Below, in pieces: positions 50,952-59,034 of a stretch of 64,000 nt of DNA; within the stretch, counting starts at the first letter, position 1, and the number at the start of each line of letters is the position of its first letter. The DNA is from Burkholderiaceae bacterium (GTDB lineage: Bacteria > Pseudomonadota > Gammaproteobacteria > Burkholderiales > Burkholderiaceae_C), in contig JAHCKM010000001.1 in the NCBI GenBank assembly GCA_026125795.1, positions 806,001 through 870,000 of the forward strand, given 5' to 3'. The notes beneath the pieces were generated by a model that was not told where the DNA came from, ran no database searches, and was given only the letters and a program-made list of their open reading frames with translations. A program made the position numbers and the translations under genes.

Positions 50952-52118
50952 ATGCTGCTCAACGAAGACCAGATCGCCTTGCGAGACGTCGCCCGCCGAT
51001 TCGCTCGCGAGAAGCTCAAGCCGCGCTACCAGGCTCGCGAAGCGGAGTCCGGCTTCGACCGCGCGCTGCTGAAGGAGATCGGCGCGCTGGGCCTGATCGG
51101 CGTCGACCTGCCCGAGGAGTACGGTGGCCTCGGCCAGTCGGGCGTGACCTCCGGGATCATCACCGAGGAGATGGCCTACGGCGACTTCAACGTCAGCTAC
51201 TCGCAGCTGCTGGGCTCGCTGATGGGCACCATCGTCCATCGCAATGCCAACCCCGAGCTGGCACGCCACTGGAACACCCGGCTGGTGGCCGGCGAGGCGA
51301 TCCTCGGCCTCGGCCTGACGGAGCCGCGCGGCGGCTCCGACGCCGCCAACCTGACGCTGAAGGCGCGGCGTGACGGCAAGGACTTCATCCTGTCGGGCGA
51401 GAAGACCTCGATCAGCTTCGCCGAGCAGTGCGACGCGATCATCCTCTTCACCCGCACCGGCAAGCCCGAAGACGGCGCGCGCGGCATCAGCGCGTTCCTC
51501 GTGCCGATGGACCTGCCGGGTATCCAGCGCACCCACTTCAACGACGTGGGCAGCAAGATCATCGGCCGCGGCTCGGTGTTCTTCGACGACGTGCGCGTGC
51601 CGGCGGAGAACATGCTGGGCCAGGAGGGCAAGGGCTTCACGCAGGTGATGCAGGGCTTCGACTTCAGCCGCATCCTCATTGCGCTGCAGTGCATCGGCGC
51701 TGCGCAGGCCTCGATCGACGAGACCTGGGAGTACATGAAGGAGCGCCAGGCGATGGGCGCGCCGATCGTGCAGTACCAGGGCGTGTCGTTCCCGATCGTG
51801 GAGTTCGAGACCCAGATCGCGGCCTGCCGCCAGCTCTGCTACCACGGTCTGGCGCTGCGCGACGCGGGCCAGCCGCACACCGCCGAGTCGGCGATGGTCA
51901 AGTGGATGGGCCCGAAGACCTGCTTCGACGCCATCCACCAGTGCATCCTGACCTTCGGCCACTACGGCTGGAGCAAGGATCTGCCGCACCAGCAGCGCCT
52001 GCGCGACGTGATGGGCCTGGAGATCGGCGACGGCACCGCACAGGTGATGAAGCTCATCGTCGCCCGCGAGCGCGCCGGCCGCGTGGCCGTGCAGTACGCG
52101 GCGGAGAACCGCAAGTGA
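50952..52118 (+). CDS. Acyl-CoA dehydrogenase with Asp at the usual base position
   Basis: A 388-residue acyl-CoA dehydrogenase. LGLTEPRGGSDAANLTLKAR is the flavin motif. At the C terminus the motif is EIGDGTAQVMKLIVARER, where Asp stands for the usual catalytic Glu. The alternative base position holds Ser (DFSRILIALQCIG). The start ATG at 50952 has AAGGAG nine bases upstream; an upstream in-frame start would add a non-homologous stretch. It overlaps the crotonase gene by GTGA and opens the first carboxylase module. Length and domains are otherwise normal. Confidence 0.92.
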   Translation: MLLNEDQIALRDVARRFAREKLKPRYQAREAESGFDRALLKEIGALGLIGVDLPEEYGGLGQSGVTSGIITEEMAYGDFNVSYSQLLGSLMGTIVHRNANPELARHWNTRLVAGEAILGLGLTEPRGGSDAANLTLKARRDGKDFILSGEKTSISFAEQCDAIILFTRTGKPEDGARGISAFLVPMDLPGIQRTHFNDVGSKIIGRGSVFFDDVRVPAENMLGQEGKGFTQVMQGFDFSRILIALQCIGAAQASIDETWEYMKERQAMGAPIVQYQGVSFPIVEFETQIAACRQLCYHGLALRDAGQPHTAESAMVKWMGPKTCFDAIHQCILTFGHYGWSKDLPHQQRLRDVMGLEIGDGTAQVMKLIVARERAGRVAVQYAAENRK

Positions 52119-52903
52119 GCGGCGCAGGCCCGGTGGTCGTCGGTCGCGAAGGCGCGGTCGGCGTGATCGAGCTGGCCCGGCCCGACAAGTTCAACTGCCT
52201 GTCGATGGCCGTGCACGGCGCGTTCGAGGCCGCGCTCGACGACTTCGAGCGCTCCGGCTCGGGCGTGCGCGCGGTCCTCGTGCGTGCCCAGGGCAAGCAC
52301 TTCTGCACCGGCGCCGATCTCGACGAGGTCAAGTCGCTGCGCACCGATCCCGCCAAGATCGACCGTTTCATCCGCTACGGTCACGGCGTGCTGCAGCGTT
52401 TCGAGGTCAGTCCGCTGCCGGTGGTGGCGGCCTGTCAGGGACTTGCGCTGGCCGGCGGCAGCGAGCTGATGATGGCCTGCGATGTGATCTTCGCGTCGAG
52501 CGACTTCAAGATCGGCGATCAGCACGCGCAGTACGGCCTGGTGCCGGGCTGGGGCGGCTCGCAGCGCCTGCCGCGCATCGTCGGCCTGCGGCGCGCGCTG
52601 GACCTGTTCTACAGCGCGCGCTGGATCGACGCGCCCACGGCGCTGGCCTGGGGGCTGGTGAACTACGTGGTCGAGCCCGACAAGCTCGCCGAGGAGTCCA
52701 TGGCCTACTGTCAGAAGCTCGCCACGCGCAGCCGCATCGGCCTGGCGACGATGAAGCGCCTGGCGCGCGAGGGCGTCGAGCAGCCGCTGGCCGACGGGCT
52801 GAAGCTCGAGCAGGACGTGCTGGTGCGCGAGCTGATGAACGACGACGTGAGCGAAGGCCTGGCCGCGTTCGAGGCGCGCCGCGCGCCGGTGTTCAAGTCC
52901 TGA
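52115..52903 (+). CDS. Enoyl-CoA hydratase/isomerase family protein
   Basis: A 262-residue crotonase with a GTG start overlapping the dehydrogenase stop. Oxyanion-hole segments: FCTGADLDEVKSL and GLALAGGSELMMACD. The first glutamate is present (GGSEL). In place of the second, the motif is IGDQHAQYGLVPGWGGSQRL, with a Asp/His-containing loop seen in a crotonase subgroup. It probably hydrates the enoyl-CoA formed by the preceding enzyme or by the carboxylase that follows. Confidence 0.9.
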   Translation: MSGAGPVVVGREGAVGVIELARPDKFNCLSMAVHGAFEAALDDFERSGSGVRAVLVRAQGKHFCTGADLDEVKSLRTDPAKIDRFIRYGHGVLQRFEVSPLPVVAACQGLALAGGSELMMACDVIFASSDFKIGDQHAQYGLVPGWGGSQRLPRIVGLRRALDLFYSARWIDAPTALAWGLVNYVVEPDKLAEESMAYCQKLATRSRIGLATMKRLAREGVEQPLADGLKLEQDVLVRELMNDDVSEGLAAFEARRAPVFKS

Positions 52904-52957
52904 CCCACCGCGGCCGCGGCAGGGGCCGACGGCCGTGTCGCTTTCAGGCCTTTCCAG

Positions 52958-54565
52958 ATGACCATCCTCGTCCCCCGCGCCTCGACCGCCGACGCCGATT
53001 TCCACGCCAACCGCAGCGCCTACGACGCGCTGGTGGCGACGCTGCACCGACGCCGCCGCGAGGCGATGGCCGGCGGGCCGCCGAAGGCGCGCGAGAAACA
53101 CCTCGCGCGCAACAAGATCCTGCCGCGCGACCGCGTCGAGGTGCTGCTCGACGCGGGCTCGCCCTTCCTCGAGCTCGGCATGCTGGCCGGAGAGGGCCTC
53201 TACGACGGCGTGCCGCCGGGCGCGAGCATCATCACCGGCATCGGCCTGATCAATGGCCGCCCTTGCATGGTGATCGCCAACGACGCCACCGTGAAGGGCG
53301 GCACCTACTACGGCATGACGTGCAAGAAGCATGTGCGCGCGCAGCAGATCGCCTGGGCGCACCGCCTGCCGTGCGTGACGCTGGTGGACAGCGGCGGCGC
53401 CTTCCTGCCCGACATGGCCAACATCTTCCCGGATGCCGGCCAGTTCGGCAGCATCTTCAACAACCAGGTGCGCATGTCGGCCGAAGGCATCCACCAGATC
53501 GCGGTCGTGCTCGGGCCGTGCACCGCCGGCGGCGCGTACATCCCGGCGCTGTGCGACGAGATCGTGATCGTCAAGGAGCAGGGCTACATGTACCTCGGCG
53601 GCCCCGAGCTCACCTTCGCGGCCACCGGCGAGACGGTCGACGGCGAATCGCTCGGCGGCGCGCAGATGCACTGCAGCGTGAGCGGCGTCACCGACCACAT
53701 CGCCAGCGACGACCGCCACGCGCTCGCGCTCACGCGCGAGTTGCTGCGCGAACTGGGCGAGCCGCCCAAGCCCCGCTGGACCCGGCGGCCGAGCCTGCCG
53801 CCGCGGCACGACCCGCGCGAGATCCACGGCCTCGTCAGCCGCGACCCGAAGATCCCGACCGACACGCGCGAGATCCTCGCCCGCCTCGTCGACGACAGCC
53901 GCTTCCAGGAGTTCAAGCCGCTGTACGGCGACACGCTGCTCACCGGCTTCGCGCGCATCCACGGGCACGAGATCGGCATCCTCGCCAACCAGGGCGTGCT
54001 GTTCCCCGAGAGCGCGATGAAGGCGGCGCACTTCATCGACCTGTGCTGCCAGCGCGACATCCCGCTGCTGTTCCTCGCCGACGTGACCGGCTTCATGGTC
54101 GGCCGCGCGGCCGAGCAGGCCGGCATCGCCAAGGCCGGCGCGAAGATGATCACCGCGATGGCCTCGGCCAACGTGCCCAAGTACACCATCCTCATCGGCG
54201 CATCCTACGGCGCCGGCTACCTGGCGATGTGCGGCCGGCCCTTCAACCCGACGGCGATGTTCGCGTGGCCGAACGCGCGCGCCGCGATCATGGGCCCCGA
54301 GCAGGCCGCCACCGTGATGGCGCTGGTGCGCCGGCAGATTAACAAGGCCGAGGGTCACGAATGGACGGCCGCCGAGGAGGAGGCCTTCAAGAAGCCGGTG
54401 CGCAAGATCTACGAGGACTTCCAGCCCGCCGACAACTTCTCCTCGAACCTGTGGGTGGACGGCATCATCGACCCGACCGAGACGCGCGATGTGATGGGCC
54501 TGATGCTCGACCTCGCGTCGCGCACCGTCGCCAGGCCCACGCCGTTCGGCGTGTTCCGTTTCTGA
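52958..54565 (+). CDS. Acyl-CoA carboxylase, carboxyltransferase (beta) subunit
   Basis: A 535-residue carboxyltransferase of the methylcrotonyl/geranyl-CoA carboxylase group, two crotonase-like domains in one chain. N-domain blocks: IANDATVKGGTYYGMTCKKH, DSGGAFLPDMANIFPDAGQF, GPCTAGGAYIPALCDEIVIV. C-domain blocks: GILANQGVLFPESAMKAAHF and IGASYGAGYLAMCGRPFNP. It transfers CO2 from carboxybiotin to the gamma carbon of an enoyl-CoA. The partner alpha subunit is 10 bases downstream. It differs from the second beta subunit at 59035 throughout, so the two act on different enoyl-CoAs. Confidence 0.92.
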   Translation: MTILVPRASTADADFHANRSAYDALVATLHRRRREAMAGGPPKAREKHLARNKILPRDRVEVLLDAGSPFLELGMLAGEGLYDGVPPGASIITGIGLINGRPCMVIANDATVKGGTYYGMTCKKHVRAQQIAWAHRLPCVTLVDSGGAFLPDMANIFPDAGQFGSIFNNQVRMSAEGIHQIAVVLGPCTAGGAYIPALCDEIVIVKEQGYMYLGGPELTFAATGETVDGESLGGAQMHCSVSGVTDHIASDDRHALALTRELLRELGEPPKPRWTRRPSLPPRHDPREIHGLVSRDPKIPTDTREILARLVDDSRFQEFKPLYGDTLLTGFARIHGHEIGILANQGVLFPESAMKAAHFIDLCCQRDIPLLFLADVTGFMVGRAAEQAGIAKAGAKMITAMASANVPKYTILIGASYGAGYLAMCGRPFNPTAMFAWPNARAAIMGPEQAATVMALVRRQINKAEGHEWTAAEEEAFKKPVRKIYEDFQPADNFSSNLWVDGIIDPTETRDVMGLMLDLASRTVARPTPFGVFRF

Positions 54566-54575
54566 GGGCCGGGCC

Positions 54576-56603
54576 ATGCAGCGCATCAGCAAGGTCCTGA
54601 TCGCCAACCGCGGCGAGATCGCCTGCCGCATCGCCCGCACCTGCCGGCGCCTCGGCCTGAAGGTCGCCACCGTGCATTCGGCCGCCGACCGCCACGCGCG
54701 CCACGTGCGCGAGATCGGCGAGTCGGTCGAGCTCGGTGGCGCGGCGCCGGGCGAAAGCTACCTGCGCATCGACGCCATCGTCGCGGCGGCCCGGCGGGTC
54801 GGCGCCGACGCGGTGCATCCGGGTTTCGGCTTCGTCTCCGAGAACCCGGCCTTCGTGCGCGCGCTCGACGCGGCCGGCATCGCCTTCATCGGCCCCACCG
54901 CCGAAACCATGGAGCGCCTGGGCGGCAAGGCCCAGGCCAAGCGCGAGGCGGCGGCCGTCGGCGTGCCGGTGGTGCCCGGCAGCGAAGGCGGCCTGGCCGA
55001 CGCCGCCGCGGTGGCGCGTACCGTGCGCGGCATGCCGCTGCCGGTGCTGCTCAAGGCCGGGGCGGGCGGCGGTGGGCGCGGCATGGCGGTGGTCGAGTCG
55101 CTCGACGGCATCGACGCGCGCATCGAGAGCGCGATGCGAGAGGCCGAGAAGGCCTTCGGCAGCGGCGAGATGATCGTCGAGCGCTATCTGCCGCGCGTGC
55201 GTCACGTCGAGGTGCAGATCGCCGGCGACGGCCACGGCCGCGCGATCCACCTCTACGAGCGCGAGTGCACGCTGCAGCGCCGCCACCAGAAGGTGATCGA
55301 GGAGGCGCCCAGCGCCGGCCTGCCCGCGCCGCTGCGCGAGCGGCTGCTGGCCGACGCGGTGAAGCTGGCCGCCGCGGTGAACTACCGCGGCCTGGGCACG
55401 GTGGAATTCGTCGTCGCCGGCGACGAATACTTCTTCCTCGAGGTCAACCCGCGCCTGCAGGTCGAGCACACGGTCACCGAGGCGATCACCGATCTCGATC
55501 TGGTCGAGCTGCAGCTGCGCATCGCCGACGGCGGCGAGCTGCCGCTGGCGCAGGTCGACGTGCGCTGCGCCGGCCATGCCTTCGAGGCGCGCCTGTGCGC
55601 CGAGGACGCCGAGGCCGGCTTCCTGCCCACCACCGGCCGCCTGGAGCGCGTGGACTTCTCGCGCGCCGCGGTGCGGGTGGAAACCGGCGTGGACAGCGGC
55701 GACGAGATCTCGCCCTACTATGACTCGATGATTGCCAAGCTGATCGCGCACGGCAGCGACCGCGACGCCGCGCGCCGCGCGCTGGCCGCCGGCCTGCGCG
55801 AGACCACCGTGATCGGCCTGACGACCAACCTGCAGTTCCTGCACGACTTGCTGCACTGGCCGCAGACGCTGGACGCGAGCTTCCACACGCGCCTGATCGA
55901 CGAGCGCGTGGCGGCGGCATCGTCTGCGCGCACCAAGCCCGCCGTGGCGCCAGCCGAGCATGTCGCCGCCGCGGCGCTGCGCTGGCTCGAGCGGGAGCGC
56001 GCCGCCGCCCCCGCGCTCGGCTGCTGGAGCGAAGCGGCGGGCTTCACCGGTTGGCGCCTGGGCGTCGGCGCGGTGGCGCCGGCGCCGCTGCCCAGCGTGG
56101 TGCTGGCCGCCGGCGACACCGAGTGGCCGGTGCGCTACGCCGCGCCTGCGCCGGACGGTGCCGTCGAGCTGCGCCTGGGCGACGAGACCACGCGCGCCGC
56201 GCTGCATGCGCCGCCGACGCTCGGGGCCGGCCGCCGGCTGCTGCATCTGGACGGCCGCGTGCTCGAGGTCGCGCTGGCCGAGGTGCCGGGCGGCATCGAG
56301 GTCGTCAGTGCGCTCGGGCGCAGCGTGTTCGCCTGCACGCCCTACCTGGGCGGCGCGCTCGGCGTGCAGGGCGCGGGCGGCCAGCTGCTCGCGCCGATGA
56401 TGGGCAAGGTCGTGGCCGTCAAGGCCGCCACGGGTGCCGCCGTCGCCGCCGGGCAGACGGTGATCGTGCTCGAGTCCATGAAGATGGAACTGCACGTCAG
56501 TGCGCCCTTCGACGGCAGCGTGGCATCGCTCCGCTGCGCCGTGGGCGACATGGTCGAGCGGCACCAGGCGCTCGCCGAAGTGATCCCCGCCGCAGCAAGC
56601 TGA
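54576..56603 (+). CDS. Acyl-CoA carboxylase, biotin carboxylase/BCCP (alpha) subunit
   Basis: A 675-residue biotin-dependent carboxylase alpha subunit. The ATP-grasp biotin carboxylase (residues about 1-450) begins KVLIANRGEIACRIARTCRR, with the ATP loop GAGGGGRGMAVVES and the catalytic block EVNPRLQVEHTVTEAITDLD. A middle BT-like domain (about 470-600) links to the biotinyl domain with ESMKMEL, biotin-accepting K636. It fixes bicarbonate onto biotin for the beta subunit at 52958. Full length for a methylcrotonyl/geranyl-CoA-type enzyme. Confidence 0.94.
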   Translation: MQRISKVLIANRGEIACRIARTCRRLGLKVATVHSAADRHARHVREIGESVELGGAAPGESYLRIDAIVAAARRVGADAVHPGFGFVSENPAFVRALDAAGIAFIGPTAETMERLGGKAQAKREAAAVGVPVVPGSEGGLADAAAVARTVRGMPLPVLLKAGAGGGGRGMAVVESLDGIDARIESAMREAEKAFGSGEMIVERYLPRVRHVEVQIAGDGHGRAIHLYERECTLQRRHQKVIEEAPSAGLPAPLRERLLADAVKLAAAVNYRGLGTVEFVVAGDEYFFLEVNPRLQVEHTVTEAITDLDLVELQLRIADGGELPLAQVDVRCAGHAFEARLCAEDAEAGFLPTTGRLERVDFSRAAVRVETGVDSGDEISPYYDSMIAKLIAHGSDRDAARRALAAGLRETTVIGLTTNLQFLHDLLHWPQTLDASFHTRLIDERVAAASSARTKPAVAPAEHVAAAALRWLERERAAAPALGCWSEAAGFTGWRLGVGAVAPAPLPSVVLAAGDTEWPVRYAAPAPDGAVELRLGDETTRAALHAPPTLGAGRRLLHLDGRVLEVALAEVPGGIEVVSALGRSVFACTPYLGGALGVQGAGGQLLAPMMGKVVAVKAATGAAVAAGQTVIVLESMKMELHVSAPFDGSVASLRCAVGDMVERHQALAEVIPAAAS

Positions 56604-56616
56604 AAGGAGTCGTGCC

Positions 56617-57570
56617 ATGAGTTCGCTACCGCGCCGCGTCGAGTTCCACGAGGAAGGTCCGCGCGAGGGCTTCCAGATGGAGAAGGGCAGCTTCCCGCTC
56701 GCCGACCGCCTCGCGCTGATCGACGCGCTCGCCGCATCGGGCCTGAAGCAGGTGCAGTGCGCCTCGTTCGTGAGCCCGCGCGCGGTGCCGCAGATGGCAG
56801 ACTCGCCCGAGTTGTACGCGCGCCTCGTCAAGCGCCCCGGCACGCGCTACACCGCGCTGTGGCTCAACGAGAACGGCTTCGACCGCGCGCGCGCCTGCGA
56901 CAATGTGGACATCGACGGCAAGATCATCTTCTACGTCACCGAGCCGTTCTCGCAGCGCAACAACAACTGCAGCGTGGCGGAGAACCGCGACCGCCAGCTG
57001 GCGTGGATCGACCGCTACATCGCGCAGGGCATTGCGCTCGAGCAGGCCTATGTCGTCACGGCGTTCGGCTGCAACCTCGGCGGCGCGGTGCCGGTGTCGG
57101 CGGCGACCGACGTCGTGCGCTGGCTGGCCGATGTCTGCGCCGACCGGCGCATTCCGTTCCCGGCCTTCTACCTCGCCGACACCATGGGCTGGGCCAACCC
57201 GGAAGAGATCAGGCGCCGCGTCGGCGCGGTGCGCGAGATCGTGCCCCAGGCGCGCATCGGTCTGCATCTGCACGACACCCGCGGCGTCGGCGCCGCGAAC
57301 GTGTATGCGGCGCTGCAGATGGGCGTGGACCTGTTCGACAGTTCCGTGGCCGGACTCGGCGGTTGCCCCTTCGCCGGCCACAAGCACGGCGGCGCCGCCG
57401 GCAACGTCTGCACCGAGGACATGGCCTTCATGTGCGAGGAAATGGGCATCGAGACCGGGCTCGACCTGGAGCGGCTCGTCGAGGCCGCGCGTCTGGCCGA
57501 GCGCATCATCGGCCGCCCGCTCAACGGCCGGCTGATGCGCAGCGGCACGCTCGCGGCGATGCGCCGCTGA
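56617..57570 (+). CDS. HMG-CoA lyase-like enzyme
   Basis: A 317-residue TIM-barrel lyase of the HMG-CoA lyase/pyruvate carboxyltransferase family. The conserved opening 'GPRDG.Q' appears as GPREGFQ (R16, E17), so the metal-ligand Asp is replaced by Glu. Metal histidines H217 and H219 (HLHDTRG) and the loop cysteine in GLGGCPFAGHKHGGAAGN are present. It probably splits a 3-hydroxy-3-methyl (or longer) glutaryl-type CoA made by the carboxylase/hydratase pair before it, as LiuE does in leucine breakdown. It lies 13 bases after the alpha subunit, with AAAGGAG before the ATG. Confidence 0.88.
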   Translation: MSSLPRRVEFHEEGPREGFQMEKGSFPLADRLALIDALAASGLKQVQCASFVSPRAVPQMADSPELYARLVKRPGTRYTALWLNENGFDRARACDNVDIDGKIIFYVTEPFSQRNNNCSVAENRDRQLAWIDRYIAQGIALEQAYVVTAFGCNLGGAVPVSAATDVVRWLADVCADRRIPFPAFYLADTMGWANPEEIRRRVGAVREIVPQARIGLHLHDTRGVGAANVYAALQMGVDLFDSSVAGLGGCPFAGHKHGGAAGNVCTEDMAFMCEEMGIETGLDLERLVEAARLAERIIGRPLNGRLMRSGTLAAMRR

Positions 57571-57574
57571 AGAC

Positions 57575-58819
57575 ATGCCGCCGGCCGGTGAGCCGCTGCG
57601 GCATGACGACGAGGCGGACGCCGCCTGGGTCGGCCCCCTCGTCGCGATGCTCGCGGTTCAGACGGCGGTGTCCTTCCTGTCCCGCATCGCGCCGACGCTG
57701 GCGCCGACGCTAGCCCCGCGTGTGGGTTGGCCGGCGGAGAGCGTCGGTTACCTGTCGTCGCTGATCACCGGCGGCTCGATGTTTGTGCTGATCCTCGGCG
57801 CGCCGCTGCAGCGGCGCGTCGGTTCGATGCGCATGCTGCAGATCGGACTGGCGCTGGGCGTGTGCGGTGCGCTGCTCAGCGCGCTGCCTTCGGCCCTGGC
57901 GCTGGCGGCCGGATCGCTGCTGATCGGCCTTTCCATCGGGCCGCCCTCGGCGGCCGGCACCGACGTGCTGCAGCGCTACGCGCCGGCTGGCCACCGCAAC
58001 CTGTTGTTCTCGGTCAAGCAGGCGGGCGTGCCGCTCGGCGGCGTGGCGGCCGGGCTGCTGCTGCCGGTGGCGGTCGCCCGGTTCGGGCTCGGCGCGGCCT
58101 TTGCGCTGTCGGCGGCCGTGGGGGCGGCCACGCTGCTCGCGGTGCAGCCGCTGCGGCGCCGCGTCGACGCGGCGCGCGAACGCGCGCTGCAGCTGCACTG
58201 GCGCGTGTTCAGCTCGTTCGACAACCTGCGCCGTCCACTGGGCACGCTGGTCATGATGCCCGGCATGCGCCGCATGGGCATTGCTGGCGGCTGCCTCGGT
58301 GCCGGGCAGAGCGCCTGGTTCGCATTTCTGGTCACCTACCTCGTGTCGCAGCTGGGCTGGTCGCTCGAGGCGGCGGGGGCATTGTTCGCACTGATGCAGC
58401 TGACGAGCACGCTCGGACGCCCTCTTGCCGGCTTCGCGTCGGATCGCCTGCGCGATGGCGTGCGCGTGCTGCGCTGGATCGCCGGGGGCTCGGCGCTGAC
58501 CACGCTGGCGTTCGCGTTCTGCACGCCGGCCTGGCCGGACTGGGTGGTGGTGGCGCTGGCGGTGCTTGCCGGCCTGACCGTGGCCAGCTGGAACGGCGTT
58601 CAGTTCGCCGAGGTGGCCCGCATGGCGCCGCACGGCACGCTCAACGAAGCCATGGCCGGGGCGACGCTGGTGCTGCTGAGCGCGTACGTGGTCGCGCCGG
58701 TGATGTTCAGCCTGGTGCTCGCGGCCGATGGTGGTTTCCGCCTGGCCTTTGTCATGACGGCCGCGCTGACCGCACTGGCGATATGGCCGCTGGCGGGCTG
58801 CGGCCGCACCGCACCGTAG
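57575..58819 (+). CDS. MFS transporter
   Basis: A 414-residue major facilitator with about 12 hydrophobic helices. Key loops: RRVGSMRMLQIGLALGVCGA, LFSVKQAGVPLGGVAAGLLL and RPLAGFASDRLRDGVRVL. It starts four bases after the HMG-CoA-lyase-like gene and closes the first carboxylase operon. It shares its central motif with the carrier at 25350. Likely takes up the acid degraded by the operon; ligand unknown. Confidence 0.88.
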   Translation: MPPAGEPLRHDDEADAAWVGPLVAMLAVQTAVSFLSRIAPTLAPTLAPRVGWPAESVGYLSSLITGGSMFVLILGAPLQRRVGSMRMLQIGLALGVCGALLSALPSALALAAGSLLIGLSIGPPSAAGTDVLQRYAPAGHRNLLFSVKQAGVPLGGVAAGLLLPVAVARFGLGAAFALSAAVGAATLLAVQPLRRRVDAARERALQLHWRVFSSFDNLRRPLGTLVMMPGMRRMGIAGGCLGAGQSAWFAFLVTYLVSQLGWSLEAAGALFALMQLTSTLGRPLAGFASDRLRDGVRVLRWIAGGSALTTLAFAFCTPAWPDWVVVALAVLAGLTVASWNGVQFAEVARMAPHGTLNEAMAGATLVLLSAYVVAPVMFSLVLAADGGFRLAFVMTAALTALAIWPLAGCGRTAP

Positions 58820-59034
58820 CCGGTGGCATCGGCCGGCACGCTGTGGACGGGGGTCTGCTGGACCGACAGGCTAACGGCTGTTTGTTTGGTGGCATAATCG
58901 ACCGCAGCCGACCGGCGTTGCGCGCCCGCTCGGATGCGCGGACGAACAGCGAGCGGAGGCGAGTTGAACCCCCACACCCGGCCTGAGCGACACGACTGCG
59001 GCCACTGCGACGGCGGCGGTGCGGAGCCGCGCGC
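58820..59034 (+). promoter_or_regulatory. Promoter and operator region of the second carboxylase operon
   Basis: In this 215-base gap CTAACGG (58871-58877), seven bases and TTTGGT (58885-58890) form the same 20-base pattern as at 40390-40409. CATAAT at 58893-58898 is a good -10 box just downstream, so a bound regulator would cover the promoter. The rest is GC-rich leader with no gene seen. A GGAG lies nine bases before the ATG at 59035. Confidence 0.5.

Noticed and set aside
51962-56843. Long minus-strand frames opposite the first carboxylase module
   Set aside because: Same reason: composition is that of antisense GC-rich sequence, and the plus-strand genes carry clear motifs throughout.
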